NCBI RefSeq assembly: GCF_009674665.1
Contig: NZ_WKJD01000016.1
Coordinates: forward strand, 124,001 to 188,000
Direction of reading: 5' to 3'
Source of the DNA: Agromyces kandeliae
GTDB lineage: Bacteria; Actinomycetota; Actinomycetes; Actinomycetales; Microbacteriaceae
DNA length: 64,000 nucleotides
The notes under the pieces are model-generated. The model was not told the origin of the DNA. It did no database searches and was given only the letters and a program-made list of their open reading frames with translations. Every line of letters starts with the position of its first letter. Position 1 is the stretch's first letter. The position numbers and the translations under genes are program-made. Shown in pieces: positions 37,463 through 47,870 of the stretch.

Positions 37463-38010
37463 CAGAACCCCGCCGCGTCGAGCGCGGCCTGCAACGACTG
37501 CAGATACGCCGAACTCGTGTACGTCGCACCGCTCACCATCGACACCGACGACGACTGCGCCTGCAGCACCTCGGACTGCAGGACGCTCGCGGCGCGGTTG
37601 CTGATCTGGACCGAGCGTCCGTCGTGGTCGGGCAGTTGCAGCGCCGTCACGTCGGTGATCGCGCCACCCGAGATCGTGACCTGCACCTGCGCGTCGCCGA
37701 AGCGGGTCGAGACGGTCGTTCCCGCGTAGGTTCCGTCGGTCGCGCCCGAGGTCGAGGTCGCCGCGCCGGAGGATGCCGCGGCATCCGTCGCGGACGACCC
37801 GGCCGAGGCATCCGAGCCGGATGTCCCCGAGTCCCCGGTGGACCCGGTCGCCGACGAGCCGGTCGATCCGTCGGTCGCCGCGGATCCGTCGGTCGTCGTC
37901 GATCCGCCCGCGGTCGTCAGGCTGTCGGTCGCCGCGGTGCCGAGCTGCCAGCCGCCGATGATCGCCGCGGCGGACGCCGCCGACGCGAGGAGGAGTGCAC
38001 GTGTTCTCAC
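37462..38010 (-). CDS. Exported FMN-binding domain protein, likely flavinylated
   Basis: The 182-residue protein has an N-terminal membrane anchor or signal (ALLLASAASAAAIIGG), a low-complexity Ser/Thr/Gly/Ala/Asp linker (about 30-92) and an FMN-binding domain (about 93-182). The motif SGATYTSSAY with Thr163 is the site where ApbE links FMN. It should sit on the outer face of the membrane and pass electrons between the ferric reductase-like protein and an external acceptor. Its GTG start overlaps the upstream stop codon in a GTGA. Confidence 0.9.
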   Translation of the reverse strand: MRTRALLLASAASAAAIIGGWQLGTAATDSLTTAGGSTTTDGSAATDGSTGSSATGSTGDSGTSGSDASAGSSATDAAASSGAATSTSGATDGTYAGTTVSTRFGDAQVQVTISGGAITDVTALQLPDHDGRSVQISNRAASVLQSEVLQAQSSSVSMVSGATYTSSAYLQSLQAALDAAGF

Positions 38011-39428
38011 CAGTCGAACCTCTCGTGATGGATCTGCTCGTCGGTCAGGCCCGCGGCGCGGGCCTCGGAGATGACGCCCTCGGCCCATCCGCGCGGGCCG
38101 CAGACGTAGAGGTCGCTGTCGGCGACCGCGGGCACGAGCGCGGGCAGGTCGAGCCCCTGGCGCTCCGCCGACGGCGTCAGCCAGCCACGGCCGCGGCCTC
38201 CGGGCACCGTGATCAGCGTCGCGCCGCGCCGATGGCACAGGTCGCGGACCTCGTCGAGGAGCCAGCCCTCGGCGGGCCCCTGCGTGCGGAGCACCACGGT
38301 CGCCTCGCCCGGCCGGAACGTCGCCGACTCGAGCAGCGACCGGATCGGCGTCACGCCGATGCCTGCGGCGACGAGCGTCAGTCGACGCCGGCTGCGGGAT
38401 GCCTCGCTGAAGATGCCGTACGGCCCCTCGAGCGCGACGCGCGTGCCCGGGCGGATGCCGGCGAGGCTCGCCGACCCGTCGCCGAGCGCCCGCACGGTGA
38501 TCCGGAGCCGGTCGCCGCGCGGCGCCGCGGAGAGCGAGTACGGGTGCGCCTGCCACCACTGGCCGGCGGCGAGGAAGCGCCAGATGAAGAACTGGCCGCC
38601 GGTCGCGCGGAGCGCGGCGAGCCGCCGGCCCCGCATGGTGACCGACACGACGCCGTCGCGCTGGTCGCCGACGGGGTCGATGCGCTCGACCACGAGGCCG
38701 TGCCTGAGCGAAGCGACGACCGGCGCGACGACTCGATAGCCGACGACGGCCGCGAACGTGCCGAACGTGATCACGAGCCAGTACGCCCACTGCCAGGTGC
38801 CCACGGCGAACAGGCCGCCGACGCTGAACTGGTGCGGCAGTGCGGCGAGGACCGCGACGTAGACGAGCAGGTGGATGACGTGCCACACCTCGTACCGGAG
38901 CTTCCGGCGCACGGCGACGAGCGAGCTCACCACCACCGCGAGGAACAGCCCGAATCCGAGGATCGCGAGCGGCAGGTCGGGGAGGTTCCAGATCGCGACG
39001 GCCTCGGCGACGAGGTCGACCCCGTCGGCGATCGCGTACCCCGCGAGGAGCAGCACCCCGTGGGCGAGGAGCAGGGAGAGGACCGGCTTGCCGAGCCTGT
39101 TGTGGAGCGCCATCGCGGCGTCGTGCCCGACGGCGCGCTCGATGAGGGGCACGCGGGCGGCGAGCAGGAGCATGACGAGCACGAGGTCGGTCGCGGCGAG
39201 CCCGGCGATGATGCCGAGCGAGGTCAGCGCCGAACCCGGGTCGGCGAAGCGCGTGATGCCGCCCTCGGCGAGGAACAGTGCGATCGCGACGGCGACGGAT
39301 GCCACGGCCGCCGCCTGCAGGAGGTCGACGCGCCAGAGCCGCCGCCCGGCACGTGAACGCTCGGAACCGCCGCCGAACGGGCGCGCGGGTCGCTCGAGGT
39401 GTCGAGCGTCGTGGACGAGGAATGCCAT
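38007..39428 (-). CDS. Ferric reductase-like transmembrane flavocytochrome
   Basis: The 473-residue protein has about six membrane helices (40-240) with candidate heme His residues in MALHNRLGK, LLLAHGVLL, VWHVIHLLVYV and ALPHQFSV. A ferredoxin reductase-like part follows: HPYSLSAAPRGD for FAD, VAAGIGVTPIRSLLE for NAD(P)H, and DLYVCGPRGWAEGV near the end. It should move electrons from cytoplasmic NAD(P)H through the membrane. With the FMN-binding protein and the FMN transferase, all overlapping by a few bases, it forms a three-gene redox operon. Confidence 0.9.
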   Translation of the reverse strand: MAFLVHDARHLERPARPFGGGSERSRAGRRLWRVDLLQAAAVASVAVAIALFLAEGGITRFADPGSALTSLGIIAGLAATDLVLVMLLLAARVPLIERAVGHDAAMALHNRLGKPVLSLLLAHGVLLLAGYAIADGVDLVAEAVAIWNLPDLPLAILGFGLFLAVVVSSLVAVRRKLRYEVWHVIHLLVYVAVLAALPHQFSVGGLFAVGTWQWAYWLVITFGTFAAVVGYRVVAPVVASLRHGLVVERIDPVGDQRDGVVSVTMRGRRLAALRATGGQFFIWRFLAAGQWWQAHPYSLSAAPRGDRLRITVRALGDGSASLAGIRPGTRVALEGPYGIFSEASRSRRRLTLVAAGIGVTPIRSLLESATFRPGEATVVLRTQGPAEGWLLDEVRDLCHRRGATLITVPGGRGRGWLTPSAERQGLDLPALVPAVADSDLYVCGPRGWAEGVISEARAAGLTDEQIHHERFDW

Positions 39429-39494
39429 GTCCCGATGGTGCGCCCGGGGTCTATCGACCGCCGATGGGGTGCCTATGCGCTTGCTGGGAACGTG

Positions 39495-40057
<563 letters not shown>

Positions 40058-40061
<4 letters not shown>

Positions 40062-42571
40062 AGCTTCTCGATCGGTGCGATCTTGATGAGGAGCTTCTTC
40101 TGCCCGGCCGAGTCGAACGCGACGTGCGCGATGCGCTTGGTGCCCTCGCCGGTGACCTGCCGGACGGTGCCCTCGCCGAAGTCGGTGTGGCGGATGCGGT
40201 CGCCCGCTTCGAGCGTGAGGTCGCCGTTGTCGCGCACCGTGCCGGTCACCCGGTTCGCCCACTCGGTCTTGGGCGCGGCCGACTTCGTGACGCTGAACCG
40301 CTCGAGGTCGCGGTCGCGCGTGCCCCACGCACCGCCGCCCGCACCGCCGCCGTAGCCGCCGCGACGGGCGTTCAGGGCCCGCGGCTGCGTGCCGCCGCGA
40401 CTCGTCGCCATGCCGGGCGACTGCTTCCAGTCGATGAGCTCGTCGGGGATCTCCTGCAGGTAGCGGCTCGGCATCGCGACGGAGACCTCGCCGAACTGCG
40501 CGCGGCTCATCGCGAGCGAGAGGTACAGGCGCTTGCGCGCCCGGGTGATGCCGACGTAGAACAGTCGCCGCTCCTCCGCAGGACCGCCGGGCTCGGAGGC
40601 CGACATCTGGTGCGGCAGCAGCCCCTCCTCGATGCCCGTGAGGAAGACCGCGTGGTACTCGAGTCCCTTCGCGGTGTGCAGGGTCATGAGCGAGACGGTG
40701 CCCGACGCGTCGTCGAGCTCGTCGGCGGCGGCGACGAGCGAGACCTGGGTCAGGAAGTCGACGAGGCTCGCACCGGGGTTCTCGCGATCGAAGTCCTTCG
40801 TCTGCGCGAGCAGCTCCTCGACGTTCTCGGCCCGCGTCTCGTCCTGCGGATCGCGGCTCGTCCGGAGCGTCTCGACGAGCTTCGATCCCTCGATGAGGAA
40901 CGCGAGCACGTCGGACACCTTCGACGCGCCCTCGTTCGTGCCCTCGTCGATGCCCTTCTGCGAGGGGACCAGCATCGCAGCGGCCGCGTCGAGCAGCTTC
41001 GCGAGGTCGATGATCGCCTTCGTGACCTTCGGCCCCAGCCCCAGGCCGTCCGCCGCGCGCATCGCCTGACGGAACGACAGGTCGTTCTGCTCGGCGAAGC
41101 TCGCGATCGCGGTCTCGGTCGCGGGACCGATCCCGCGCTTCGGCGTGTTCAGGATGCGACGGATGGCGAGCTCGTCGAGCGGGTTCGCGACGGCGATCAG
41201 GTAGGCCATCGCGTCCTTGATCTCGGCGCGCTCGTAGAACTTCGTGCCGCCGACGACGCGGTACGGCAGCGCCGAGCGCACGAAGATCTCCTCCAGCGCG
41301 CGCGTCTGCGCGTTGGTCCGGTAGAACACGGCGATGTCGCGGTACGCGACGCCGGCGCCGTGCAGCGCCTCGATCTCGTCGGCGACGAACTGCGCCTCGT
41401 CGTGCGCCGAGTACCCCGTGTAGCCGGTGATCCTCTCGCCGTCGCCGTCGGCCGTCCAGAGCTTCTTGTCCTTGCGGTCGAAGTTGTTCGAGATGACGGC
41501 GTTCGCAGCCGACAGGATGTTCTGCGTCGACCGGTAGTTCTGCTCGAGCAGCACGACCTTCGCGCCCGGGAAGTCGCGTTCGAACTCGACGATGTTGCGG
41601 ATGTCGGCGCCGCGGAAGGCGTAGATCGACTGGTCGGAGTCGCCGACGACGGTGAGGGATGCGCCGGGGATCGCGCCCGTGGCATCCGTCAGGCCCCGCA
41701 CCAGCACGCCGTGCTCGTCGAGCTCGGCGACGACGTCGGGTTCGACGGCCCTCGTGAGCTCGCGGATCAGCGCGTACTGCGCGTGGTTCGTGTCCTGGTA
41801 CTCGTCGACGAGGATGTGGCGGAAGCGCCGCTGGTAGAGCGCCGCGACCTTCGGGAAGGCGCGGAACAGGTAGACCGTCTCGCTGATGAGGTCGTCGAAG
41901 TCGAGCGCGCTCGCGTCGCGCAGACGCCGCGTGTACTGGCGGAAGATCTCGAGGAACATCACGTCGTTCGGATCGTTCGTGTTGACGTTCCGCGCGTACG
42001 TCTCGACGTCGCTCAGCTCGTTCTTGAGCTTGGAGATCTTCGCCTGCGCGCTCGCCGGCGTGAAGCCGAGGGTGTCGGCGTCGAGCTCCTTGATGATGCG
42101 CTTCAGGATGGTGCGCTGGTCGGCCGAGTCGTAGATCGTGAACGTCGAGCTCAGCCCGATCGCCTCGGCCTCGCGCCGCAGGATCCGCACGCACGCCGAG
42201 TGGAACGTCGAGATCCACATGCCGCCCGCGGCCTCGCCGAGCAGCGCCTCGACGCGCTCGCGCATCTCGGCCGCGGCCTTGTTGGTGAACGTGATCGCGA
42301 GGATCTGGCTCGGCCACGCCTCGCGCCCGTCGATGAGGCTGGCGATGCGGTGGGTCAGCACGCGCGTCTTGCCCGACCCTGCACCTGCGACGATGAGCAG
42401 CGCCGGCCCGCGGTACTCGACCGCTTCGCGCTGCTGCGGGTTGAGCCCGGCGGTCAGGCGATCGGATGCCGCGTGGCCGGCGCTCCGCGGCTCGTCGGCA
42501 CGCTCGCGGTCGGCCGCGCCGGGCGCCTCGCGCCAGCCGGTGGGGTCGTCGGGGTCGAGGATCAGCGTCAT
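40058..42571 (-). CDS. pcrA: UvrD/PcrA-type ATP-dependent DNA helicase
   Basis: The 837-residue superfamily 1 helicase unwinds DNA 3' to 5' in repair and rolling-circle processes. Motifs in order: Q motif LNPQQREAVEY, Walker A VAGAGSGKTR, FTNKAAAEMRER, DEYQDTNHAQY, VGDSDQSIYAFRGAD, LEQNYRST, TLHTAKGLEYHAVF and VGITRARKRLYL. A Gly-rich linker and a C-terminal tudor-like region (GDRIRHTDFGEGTVRQV) follow, as in PcrA/UvrD1. The insertion AVEPDVVAELDEHGVLVRGL between DEYQD and the next motif is larger than in most homologues. TAGACT lies 9 nt before the ATG. Confidence 0.96.
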
Positions 42572-42650
42572 GTCCCGTCAAGTCTAGGCGCGGCATCCGA
42601 CAGCCCGGCACTGCCGCCGGGACCGTGCGGACCGAGGCGATCGACGCGGC

Positions 42651-44180
42651 TCAGCGCCGCGTCGTCGGCCCGACGGCACGGACGGCAGCGAGGTACGCGT
42701 CGACGGCGGCCTCCGGCCGGCCGGATGCCCGCGCTGCGTCGCCCTCCGCGAGCAGCGCCTCGGCCGCATCGATCCGCCGGGCTGCGGATGCCCCGGTCAG
42801 CATCGACCCGGCATCGGCGACGGCCGGCACCGCGAGGTCGGCCGCGGCGTCCGCGAGCCAGCCCTGCAACGCCGTCGTCTCGACTCCGTCCGCATCGAGC
42901 GCGACGAGGGCGTCGACCCCATCGGCCAGCCTCGTCAGCGCCGGGAGCACCGCGGACTTCGCGGCGAGGTCCTGCCATCCCCCGCTGCCGTGCCCCGCAC
43001 CCCAGAGGTCGGCGATGACGCGCTCCGCGAGCCGCGCCTGGCGGGGCGTGAGCTCGTCTCGTTCGAGCGCCGACCGCAGCACGTGAACGACGTCGTGCGG
43101 CGACCCCTCGGCCGGGAGGCTCCGGCCCGGCGTGTTCAGTGAGATGACCGCCTCGATGAGACCCGGCCCCGGGAAGTCGCTGTAGACGATGCCCGACCGC
43201 TCGCGGATCGTCGTCCGCACGAAGTCCATCGTCAGCTGGTTCAGCCCGACGAATTCGACCGAGCACGTGCCGAGGAAGCAGTTCACGCTCGGGTACTCGC
43301 GCAGGCACTTCGAATCGTGCTTGCACGAGTCGATGTGCCCTCGCGTCCAGCCGGTCAGCAGCTGGTCTGCGCCCGTCGCGGGCGACGAGTGTCCGCTGGC
43401 GTAGAAGTACGGGAACCCGCCGTCCGCGGCCGATGTGAAGGTGATGAAGATCCGGCCGGCCGGATCGTCGGCGACCCGATCGGCTTCGATCAGGTGCGGC
43501 GCCACGTAGTCGGTCCACTTCACGCCGAGGTCGCGCTCCGTCGCCAGCTCGTAGTGGTCCTCGATGTCGAGGTTCGCGTCCGACCACGAGAACGGGCCGA
43601 TCGGGTCGAAGTCCTCGACGTAGACCACGATCTTCCCGCGCAGGTCGCCGAGTTCCGGGTCGGTGTCGGTGCCGTCGTAGTAGTGCCCCTCGAGGAGCGC
43701 CTTCACGTCGGCGAACGACGGGTTCCCGTGCTCCTTCTTGACCCGGGTCACGATGGTCTCGCTCGGATGCTCGTCGAGGAACTCCACGAGGTCGGCGATG
43801 ACCTCGCCGTAGGGCGTGAACTGGCAGTCGATGCCGTGGAAGATGTCGAGGGGGCAGACGCCGTTCTCGCCGACGCGGATGTCGAGGGCGCGGATGCCGG
43901 CGGCGAGCTGGTCGCTGAAGCCCATGCTCTGCGTGAACGTGATGTCGCCGCCGAACCTGGAGGCGCCGGAGTCGTGCGTGCCGGGGATCGAGAGCTGGGA
44001 GAGCCGGAGGTCGTCCGGCAGGTCCGCCATCCAGTCCTCGGAGAGGGCCTTCGGGTGCGCATCGTGCGAGTACGCCGACGTCTCGTAGGCGTAGGCCGGT
44101 GCCGGCGTGATCGCCGCGACCGCCACGACGATCGCGGCGGCGGCGAGGACGGATGTCCTCCGTCTCGAGTTCCCCGTCAT
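42651..44180 (-). CDS. Secreted phosphatidylinositol-specific phospholipase C-like protein
   Basis: The 509-residue protein has a signal peptide (VLAAAAIVVAVAAITPAPAYA) and a PI-PLC X domain with the catalytic His residues in LSIPGTHDSGA and DIFHGIDC, and IRALDIRV between them. PI-PLC enzymes cleave phosphatidylinositol or its glycans. About 130 C-terminal residues (from VHVLRSALERDEL) are helical and Ala-rich, possibly a binding module. It contains two Cys pairs (CKHDSKC, CFLGTC), compatible with an extracellular fold. GAGGGGG precedes the ATG. It lies 115 bp downstream of a glycerophosphodiesterase gene on the same strand. Confidence 0.88.
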   Translation of the reverse strand: MTGNSRRRTSVLAAAAIVVAVAAITPAPAYAYETSAYSHDAHPKALSEDWMADLPDDLRLSQLSIPGTHDSGASRFGGDITFTQSMGFSDQLAAGIRALDIRVGENGVCPLDIFHGIDCQFTPYGEVIADLVEFLDEHPSETIVTRVKKEHGNPSFADVKALLEGHYYDGTDTDPELGDLRGKIVVYVEDFDPIGPFSWSDANLDIEDHYELATERDLGVKWTDYVAPHLIEADRVADDPAGRIFITFTSAADGGFPYFYASGHSSPATGADQLLTGWTRGHIDSCKHDSKCLREYPSVNCFLGTCSVEFVGLNQLTMDFVRTTIRERSGIVYSDFPGPGLIEAVISLNTPGRSLPAEGSPHDVVHVLRSALERDELTPRQARLAERVIADLWGAGHGSGGWQDLAAKSAVLPALTRLADGVDALVALDADGVETTALQGWLADAAADLAVPAVADAGSMLTGASAARRIDAAEALLAEGDAARASGRPEAAVDAYLAAVRAVGPTTRR

Positions 44181-44295
44181 CGGACCCCCTCGGACCGGCT
44201 CGTGGGTGCATCCGACCCCAACGCTCCCACCCGGCCGGGGTCGCGGCAAGGTCCCCGTCCGGGTGGCCCGAGCCTCACCGCGCCGCAGGCGCGCG

Positions 44296-45390
44296 TCAGG
44301 GAAGGTACTCGGACTCGAAGTACGCGCGACGCGCCTCGAGGCCGAGGTCGGGGTGGTCGACGAAGACGCCGTCGACACCCGTGTCCATGATCCGGGTGAA
44401 CTCGCCGAGCCAGTCGCCCCACGCGCTGCGCGACGCACCCCGCCGGAATTCCGGCGCGAGGAAGCGGTTCTCGGGACGCAGGGTCCACGTGTAGACCGCG
44501 AGCCCGGCCGCATGCGCGGCGTCGACGAGGTCGGACCCGCGCAGTGCGGCGTCCGGGCGCGCGCGTCGCGCGGGCGCGGCATCCGTCGCCGTGGCGCTCG
44601 CCCGGTCGGGCCGGTCGCCCACGAGGCGCCCCTTGCCGACGCTGACGCCGTGCACGATCCCGCCGAGTTCGAGGAGTCCGCGCTCGCTCACGAACGCGTC
44701 GTAGCGCTTCGCCGCCGATCCGTCGGACGCGACCAGGTCGAACGGCGCGCCCCGGTCCTCGACGAGGAGCACGCGGGTGCCGCGCACGCCCGCCAGGACG
44801 AGCCGGTCGAGCAGACCGGGTTCGAACGACTCCGAGACGAGCCGATCGTCGCCGCGCCCCCAGCCGGCCGCCGACAGCTCCGCGGCGAACAGTTCCTCGA
44901 CCGGCAGGCCGAGGGCGGCGAAGTGGGTCGCGTGCTTGAACTCGGCCACGAGCCTGATGATCCGCCGCGACTCGTCGGTCGCGGCATCCAGCAGCCCCAG
45001 GAGGTCGCGGAAGCGCAGGATCGGGTAGCGCCCGTCGAAGCTCGCGCTGTGCGGCCGGACGCCGCCGAGCCGCTCCGTCGCACGGAGCGTCGCCAGCTCG
45101 GCCCACGTGAAGTCCTCGGTGAACCATCCGGTGAGGGCCCGTCCGTCCACCTCGCGCGTCGTGCGACGCGACGCGAACTCGCTGCGGGAGGCGACATCGG
45201 TCGTTCCGGAGATCTCGTTCTCATGACGCAGCACGAGCACGCCGTCGCGCGTGGCCACGAGGTCGGGCTCGATCGCATCGGCGCCGAGCGCGAACGCCAT
45301 CAGGTACGCCGCCTCGGTGTGCTCCGGGCGGTACCCGGACGCGCCGCGATGCCCGATCACGAACGGACGCTCGGCGAGATCGCGCAGCAT
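44296..45390 (-). CDS. Glycerophosphodiester phosphodiesterase
   Basis: The 364-residue enzyme hydrolyses deacylated phospholipids to glycerol-3-phosphate and an alcohol. The active-site signature is HRGASGYRPEHTEAAY, with metal ligands in DAIEPDLVATRDG and the second His in VLRHENEI; the C-terminal DGVFVDHPDLG is typical. No signal peptide, so it is probably cytoplasmic. Together with the adjacent PI-PLC-like gene and glpD at 55687-57417 it suggests use of phospholipid head groups. Confidence 0.92.
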   Translation of the reverse strand: MLRDLAERPFVIGHRGASGYRPEHTEAAYLMAFALGADAIEPDLVATRDGVLVLRHENEISGTTDVASRSEFASRRTTREVDGRALTGWFTEDFTWAELATLRATERLGGVRPHSASFDGRYPILRFRDLLGLLDAATDESRRIIRLVAEFKHATHFAALGLPVEELFAAELSAAGWGRGDDRLVSESFEPGLLDRLVLAGVRGTRVLLVEDRGAPFDLVASDGSAAKRYDAFVSERGLLELGGIVHGVSVGKGRLVGDRPDRASATATDAAPARRARPDAALRGSDLVDAAHAAGLAVYTWTLRPENRFLAPEFRRGASRSAWGDWLGEFTRIMDTGVDGVFVDHPDLGLEARRAYFESEYLP

Positions 45391-45552
45391 GTGGCAAGCG
45401 TAGCGAGGGCCGAAGGGCCATCCGCCCCGGAATGCCGGGGGATTTCACGGCGTTGTCACTGCTCGAACCGGTAGGTTTGGAGAGCGGAACCGGACGGTCC
45501 CGCACGATTCCCCTCCACACGACGGAAAGCCGAAAGCAGAGGAACCACAGCA

Positions 45553-46362
45553 ATGGCTCTCAACAACCCCGCCTTCTCACGCAATGAGGCGTTCTCCTCC
45601 GGCCAGGGGGCGGTGGCTGTCGCACAGGACATGTCCGCCCAGCAGCTGCAGGACATGTACAACACGCCCGCGACGCTCCCCGACCGCGACGTCATGACCA
45701 TCGAGGACTCGATCGCCAAGTCGGCCGCCTCCTTCGGCGTGCTGCTCGTCGGCGCCGCGATCGGCTGGCTCACGGTGCAGTCCGTGCCGTTCCTCTGGAT
45801 CGGCGCCGGGATCATCGGCTTCGTGCTCGCGCTCGTCAACATCTTCAAGAAGGAGCCCTCGCCCGCGCTGATCCTCGCGTACGCGGGCGTCCAGGGCGTC
45901 TTCGTCGGAGGCATCTCCGCGTGGTACGAGCTCGCCTACGGCGGCGGCATCGTCGCCCAGGCCGTGATCGCGACCCTCGTGGTCGTCGGCGTCACGCTCG
46001 CGCTGTTCGCCTCGGGCAAGATCCGGGCGTCGAAGCGCGCGACGAAGATCTTCCTCGTCGCGATGGTCGGCTACCTCGTGTTCTCGCTCGTGAACATGGG
46101 GCTGATCCTCTTCGGCGTGACGGACGACCCGTGGGGCGTCCGCGGCATGGAGATCGCCGGCATCCCCCTCGGTCTCATCATCGGCGTGCTGGTGGTCATC
46201 ATGGCCGCGTACTCGCTCGTGCTCGACTTCGACTTCATCCAGCAGGGCGTGCGCAACCGCGCCCCCAAGAAGTACGGCTGGACCGGCGCCTTCGGCATCA
46301 TGGTCACCGTCATCTGGCTCTACCTCGAGATCCTGCGCATCCTCGCGATCGCGCGCGACTAG
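45553..46362 (+). CDS. Bax inhibitor-1/YccA family membrane protein
   Basis: The 269-residue protein has a hydrophilic N terminus (about 1-50) and seven membrane helices, ending in WTGAFGIMVTVIWLYLEILRILAI. The DFDFIQQGVRN motif between helices 6 and 7 is a hallmark of the actinobacterial branch of this family. Function in bacteria is unclear; homologues act as pH-dependent calcium leaks. GAGGAA about 10 nt before the ATG serves as ribosome site, and TAGGTT at 45472-45477 may be its -10. A hairpin terminator follows. Confidence 0.92.
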   Translation: MALNNPAFSRNEAFSSGQGAVAVAQDMSAQQLQDMYNTPATLPDRDVMTIEDSIAKSAASFGVLLVGAAIGWLTVQSVPFLWIGAGIIGFVLALVNIFKKEPSPALILAYAGVQGVFVGGISAWYELAYGGGIVAQAVIATLVVVGVTLALFASGKIRASKRATKIFLVAMVGYLVFSLVNMGLILFGVTDDPWGVRGMEIAGIPLGLIIGVLVVIMAAYSLVLDFDFIQQGVRNRAPKKYGWTGAFGIMVTVIWLYLEILRILAIARD

Positions 46363-46381
46363 CGCCACCGATCGCACACGC

Positions 46382-46414
46382 GAACGGGCCGTTCCCTTCG
46401 GGGGCGGCCCGTTC
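46382..46414 (+). terminator. Terminator of the Bax inhibitor-1 family gene
   Basis: A 10-bp stem (46382-46391 with 46405-46414) lies 19 nt past the stop; its 13-nt loop includes CTTCGG. Confidence 0.7.
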
Positions 46415-46446
46415 CGCATTCTCCGACGCGCCCGCCGTCTTCGCTC

Positions 46447-46511
46447 CCGAGTGCGGTTTCTGCGGTGGAGTGCGCCATCACGCCGCTCTCCACCGCAGAA
46501 ACCGCACTCGG
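46447..46511. repeat. Intergenic palindromic repeat, copy 2
   Basis: A perfect 24-bp inverted repeat (46447-46470 with 46488-46511) surrounds a 17-nt spacer between two convergent genes. Arms start CCGAGTGCGG and contain the same CTGCGGTGGAG core as 7070-7120, but the spacer is unrelated. A separate terminator already serves the left gene, so this is more likely a dispersed palindromic element. Confidence 0.8.
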
Positions 46512-46540
46512 ACGGGCAGGGTGGCCCGGCGCAGAGCGCG

Positions 46541-47854
46541 TCAGCGCGCGCCGGGGCGCGACGCGCGGGCGAGCAGGACCGCGCGCTCGCGCTCGTTCGC
46601 GGTGAGGCGCGCGGCCTCGGCGAACGCCTCGCGCGCCTCATCCGGGCGCCCGAGTCGCTCGAGGAGTTCCGCGCGAACGGCGGGCAGCGGGTGGTACCGA
46701 GCCAGCCGCCCGTCGGCGGCCAGCTCGTCGACGAGCGCGAGTCCGGCCGCCGGACCCTCGGCCATCGAGATCGCGACGGCCCGGTTCAGTTCGACCACGG
46801 GCGAAGGTGCGACCCGTCCGAGCGCCGCGTAGAGGGCGACGATCGCGGCCCAGTCGGTGTCGTCGACGGATGCCGCGAGGTCGTGCTGCTCGGCGATCGC
46901 CGCCTGCAGCGCGTAGGCGCCACGTCCGCGGCCGATCGCGTCGGCGCGAGCGAGCGCCGCGCGCCCCCGCGTGATCGCCGATCGGTCCCACCGTCGCCGG
47001 TCCTGGTCGCCGAGCAGCACCGGGTCGCCCTTCGCGTCGAGCCGCGCCGGGAAGCGTGCCGCCGTGAGCTCCATGAGCGCGACGAGCCCGTGCGCCTCGG
47101 GCTCCCGTGGCACGAGCGTGGCCAGCACGCGCGCGAGTCGCAGCGCCTCGCGGCTGAGCTCGGGCCGCATGAGGTCCTCCCCCGCCGACGCCGAATGGCC
47201 CTCGTTGAAGATGAGGTAGAGCACGCCGAGCACGGTGCCGAGACGCCCCGGGAACTCGGAGCGCGGCGGCACCTCGAACGGCACCCCGGCCGCGCCGAGC
47301 GTCTTCTTCGCCCGCACGATGCGCTGCTGCACCGTCGCGACGGGCGTCAGGAACGCCCGCGCGATCTCCTCCGTCGTGAGGCCGCCCACGACGCGGAGCG
47401 TCAGCGCGACGCGCGCCTCGCGCGAGAGCACCGGATGGCACGACACGAAGACGAGTCGGAGCACGTCGTCGTCGATCGCGTCAGGGTCGTACGGCAGGTC
47501 GGCCGCGGCATCCGTCGCCTCTGCCTGTTCGCGCTCGAGGTCGTGCGCGATCGCCGCGAGGCGTTCGTCGTAGCGCTCGCGACGACGCCAGCCGTCGATG
47601 GCGCGGCGCTTCGCGACCGCGGTGAGCCACGCGCCCGGATTCGAGGGGATGCCGGAGGCCGGCCACTGCGCGAGCGCCTCGGCGAGCGCGTCCTGCGCGA
47701 GGTCCTCGGCGAGCGCGAAGTCCCCGACCATGCGCGTCAGCGTCGCGACGATGCGCGCCGACTCGATGCGCCACACGGCGGCGACGGCGCGCCGGGCGGA
47801 CTCGGGGTCCGTCGGGCGCGCCGTCGCCGTGGCATCCGGTGTCTCGTCGGTCAC
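46541..47854 (-). CDS. ECF sigma factor with C-terminal TPR-like extension (ECF42 type)
   Basis: The 437-residue protein has sigma region 2 (about 20-95, LAEDLAQDALAEALAQWPASG and WLTAVAKRRAIDGWRRR), sigma region 4 (about 130-185, ALTLRVVGGLTTEEIARAFL with VATVQQRIVRAKKTL) and a long helical C-terminal domain (about 200-437) with TPR-like helices, DUF6596. ECF42 members have this extension and no anti-sigma factor, and sit beside DGPF/YCII genes, as here: the DGPF gene is 16 bp upstream on the same strand. Confidence 0.92.
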   Translation of the reverse strand: MTDETPDATATARPTDPESARRAVAAVWRIESARIVATLTRMVGDFALAEDLAQDALAEALAQWPASGIPSNPGAWLTAVAKRRAIDGWRRRERYDERLAAIAHDLEREQAEATDAAADLPYDPDAIDDDVLRLVFVSCHPVLSREARVALTLRVVGGLTTEEIARAFLTPVATVQQRIVRAKKTLGAAGVPFEVPPRSEFPGRLGTVLGVLYLIFNEGHSASAGEDLMRPELSREALRLARVLATLVPREPEAHGLVALMELTAARFPARLDAKGDPVLLGDQDRRRWDRSAITRGRAALARADAIGRGRGAYALQAAIAEQHDLAASVDDTDWAAIVALYAALGRVAPSPVVELNRAVAISMAEGPAAGLALVDELAADGRLARYHPLPAVRAELLERLGRPDEAREAFAEAARLTANERERAVLLARASRPGAR

Positions 47855-47870
47855 GTTCGGATGGCGCCGC

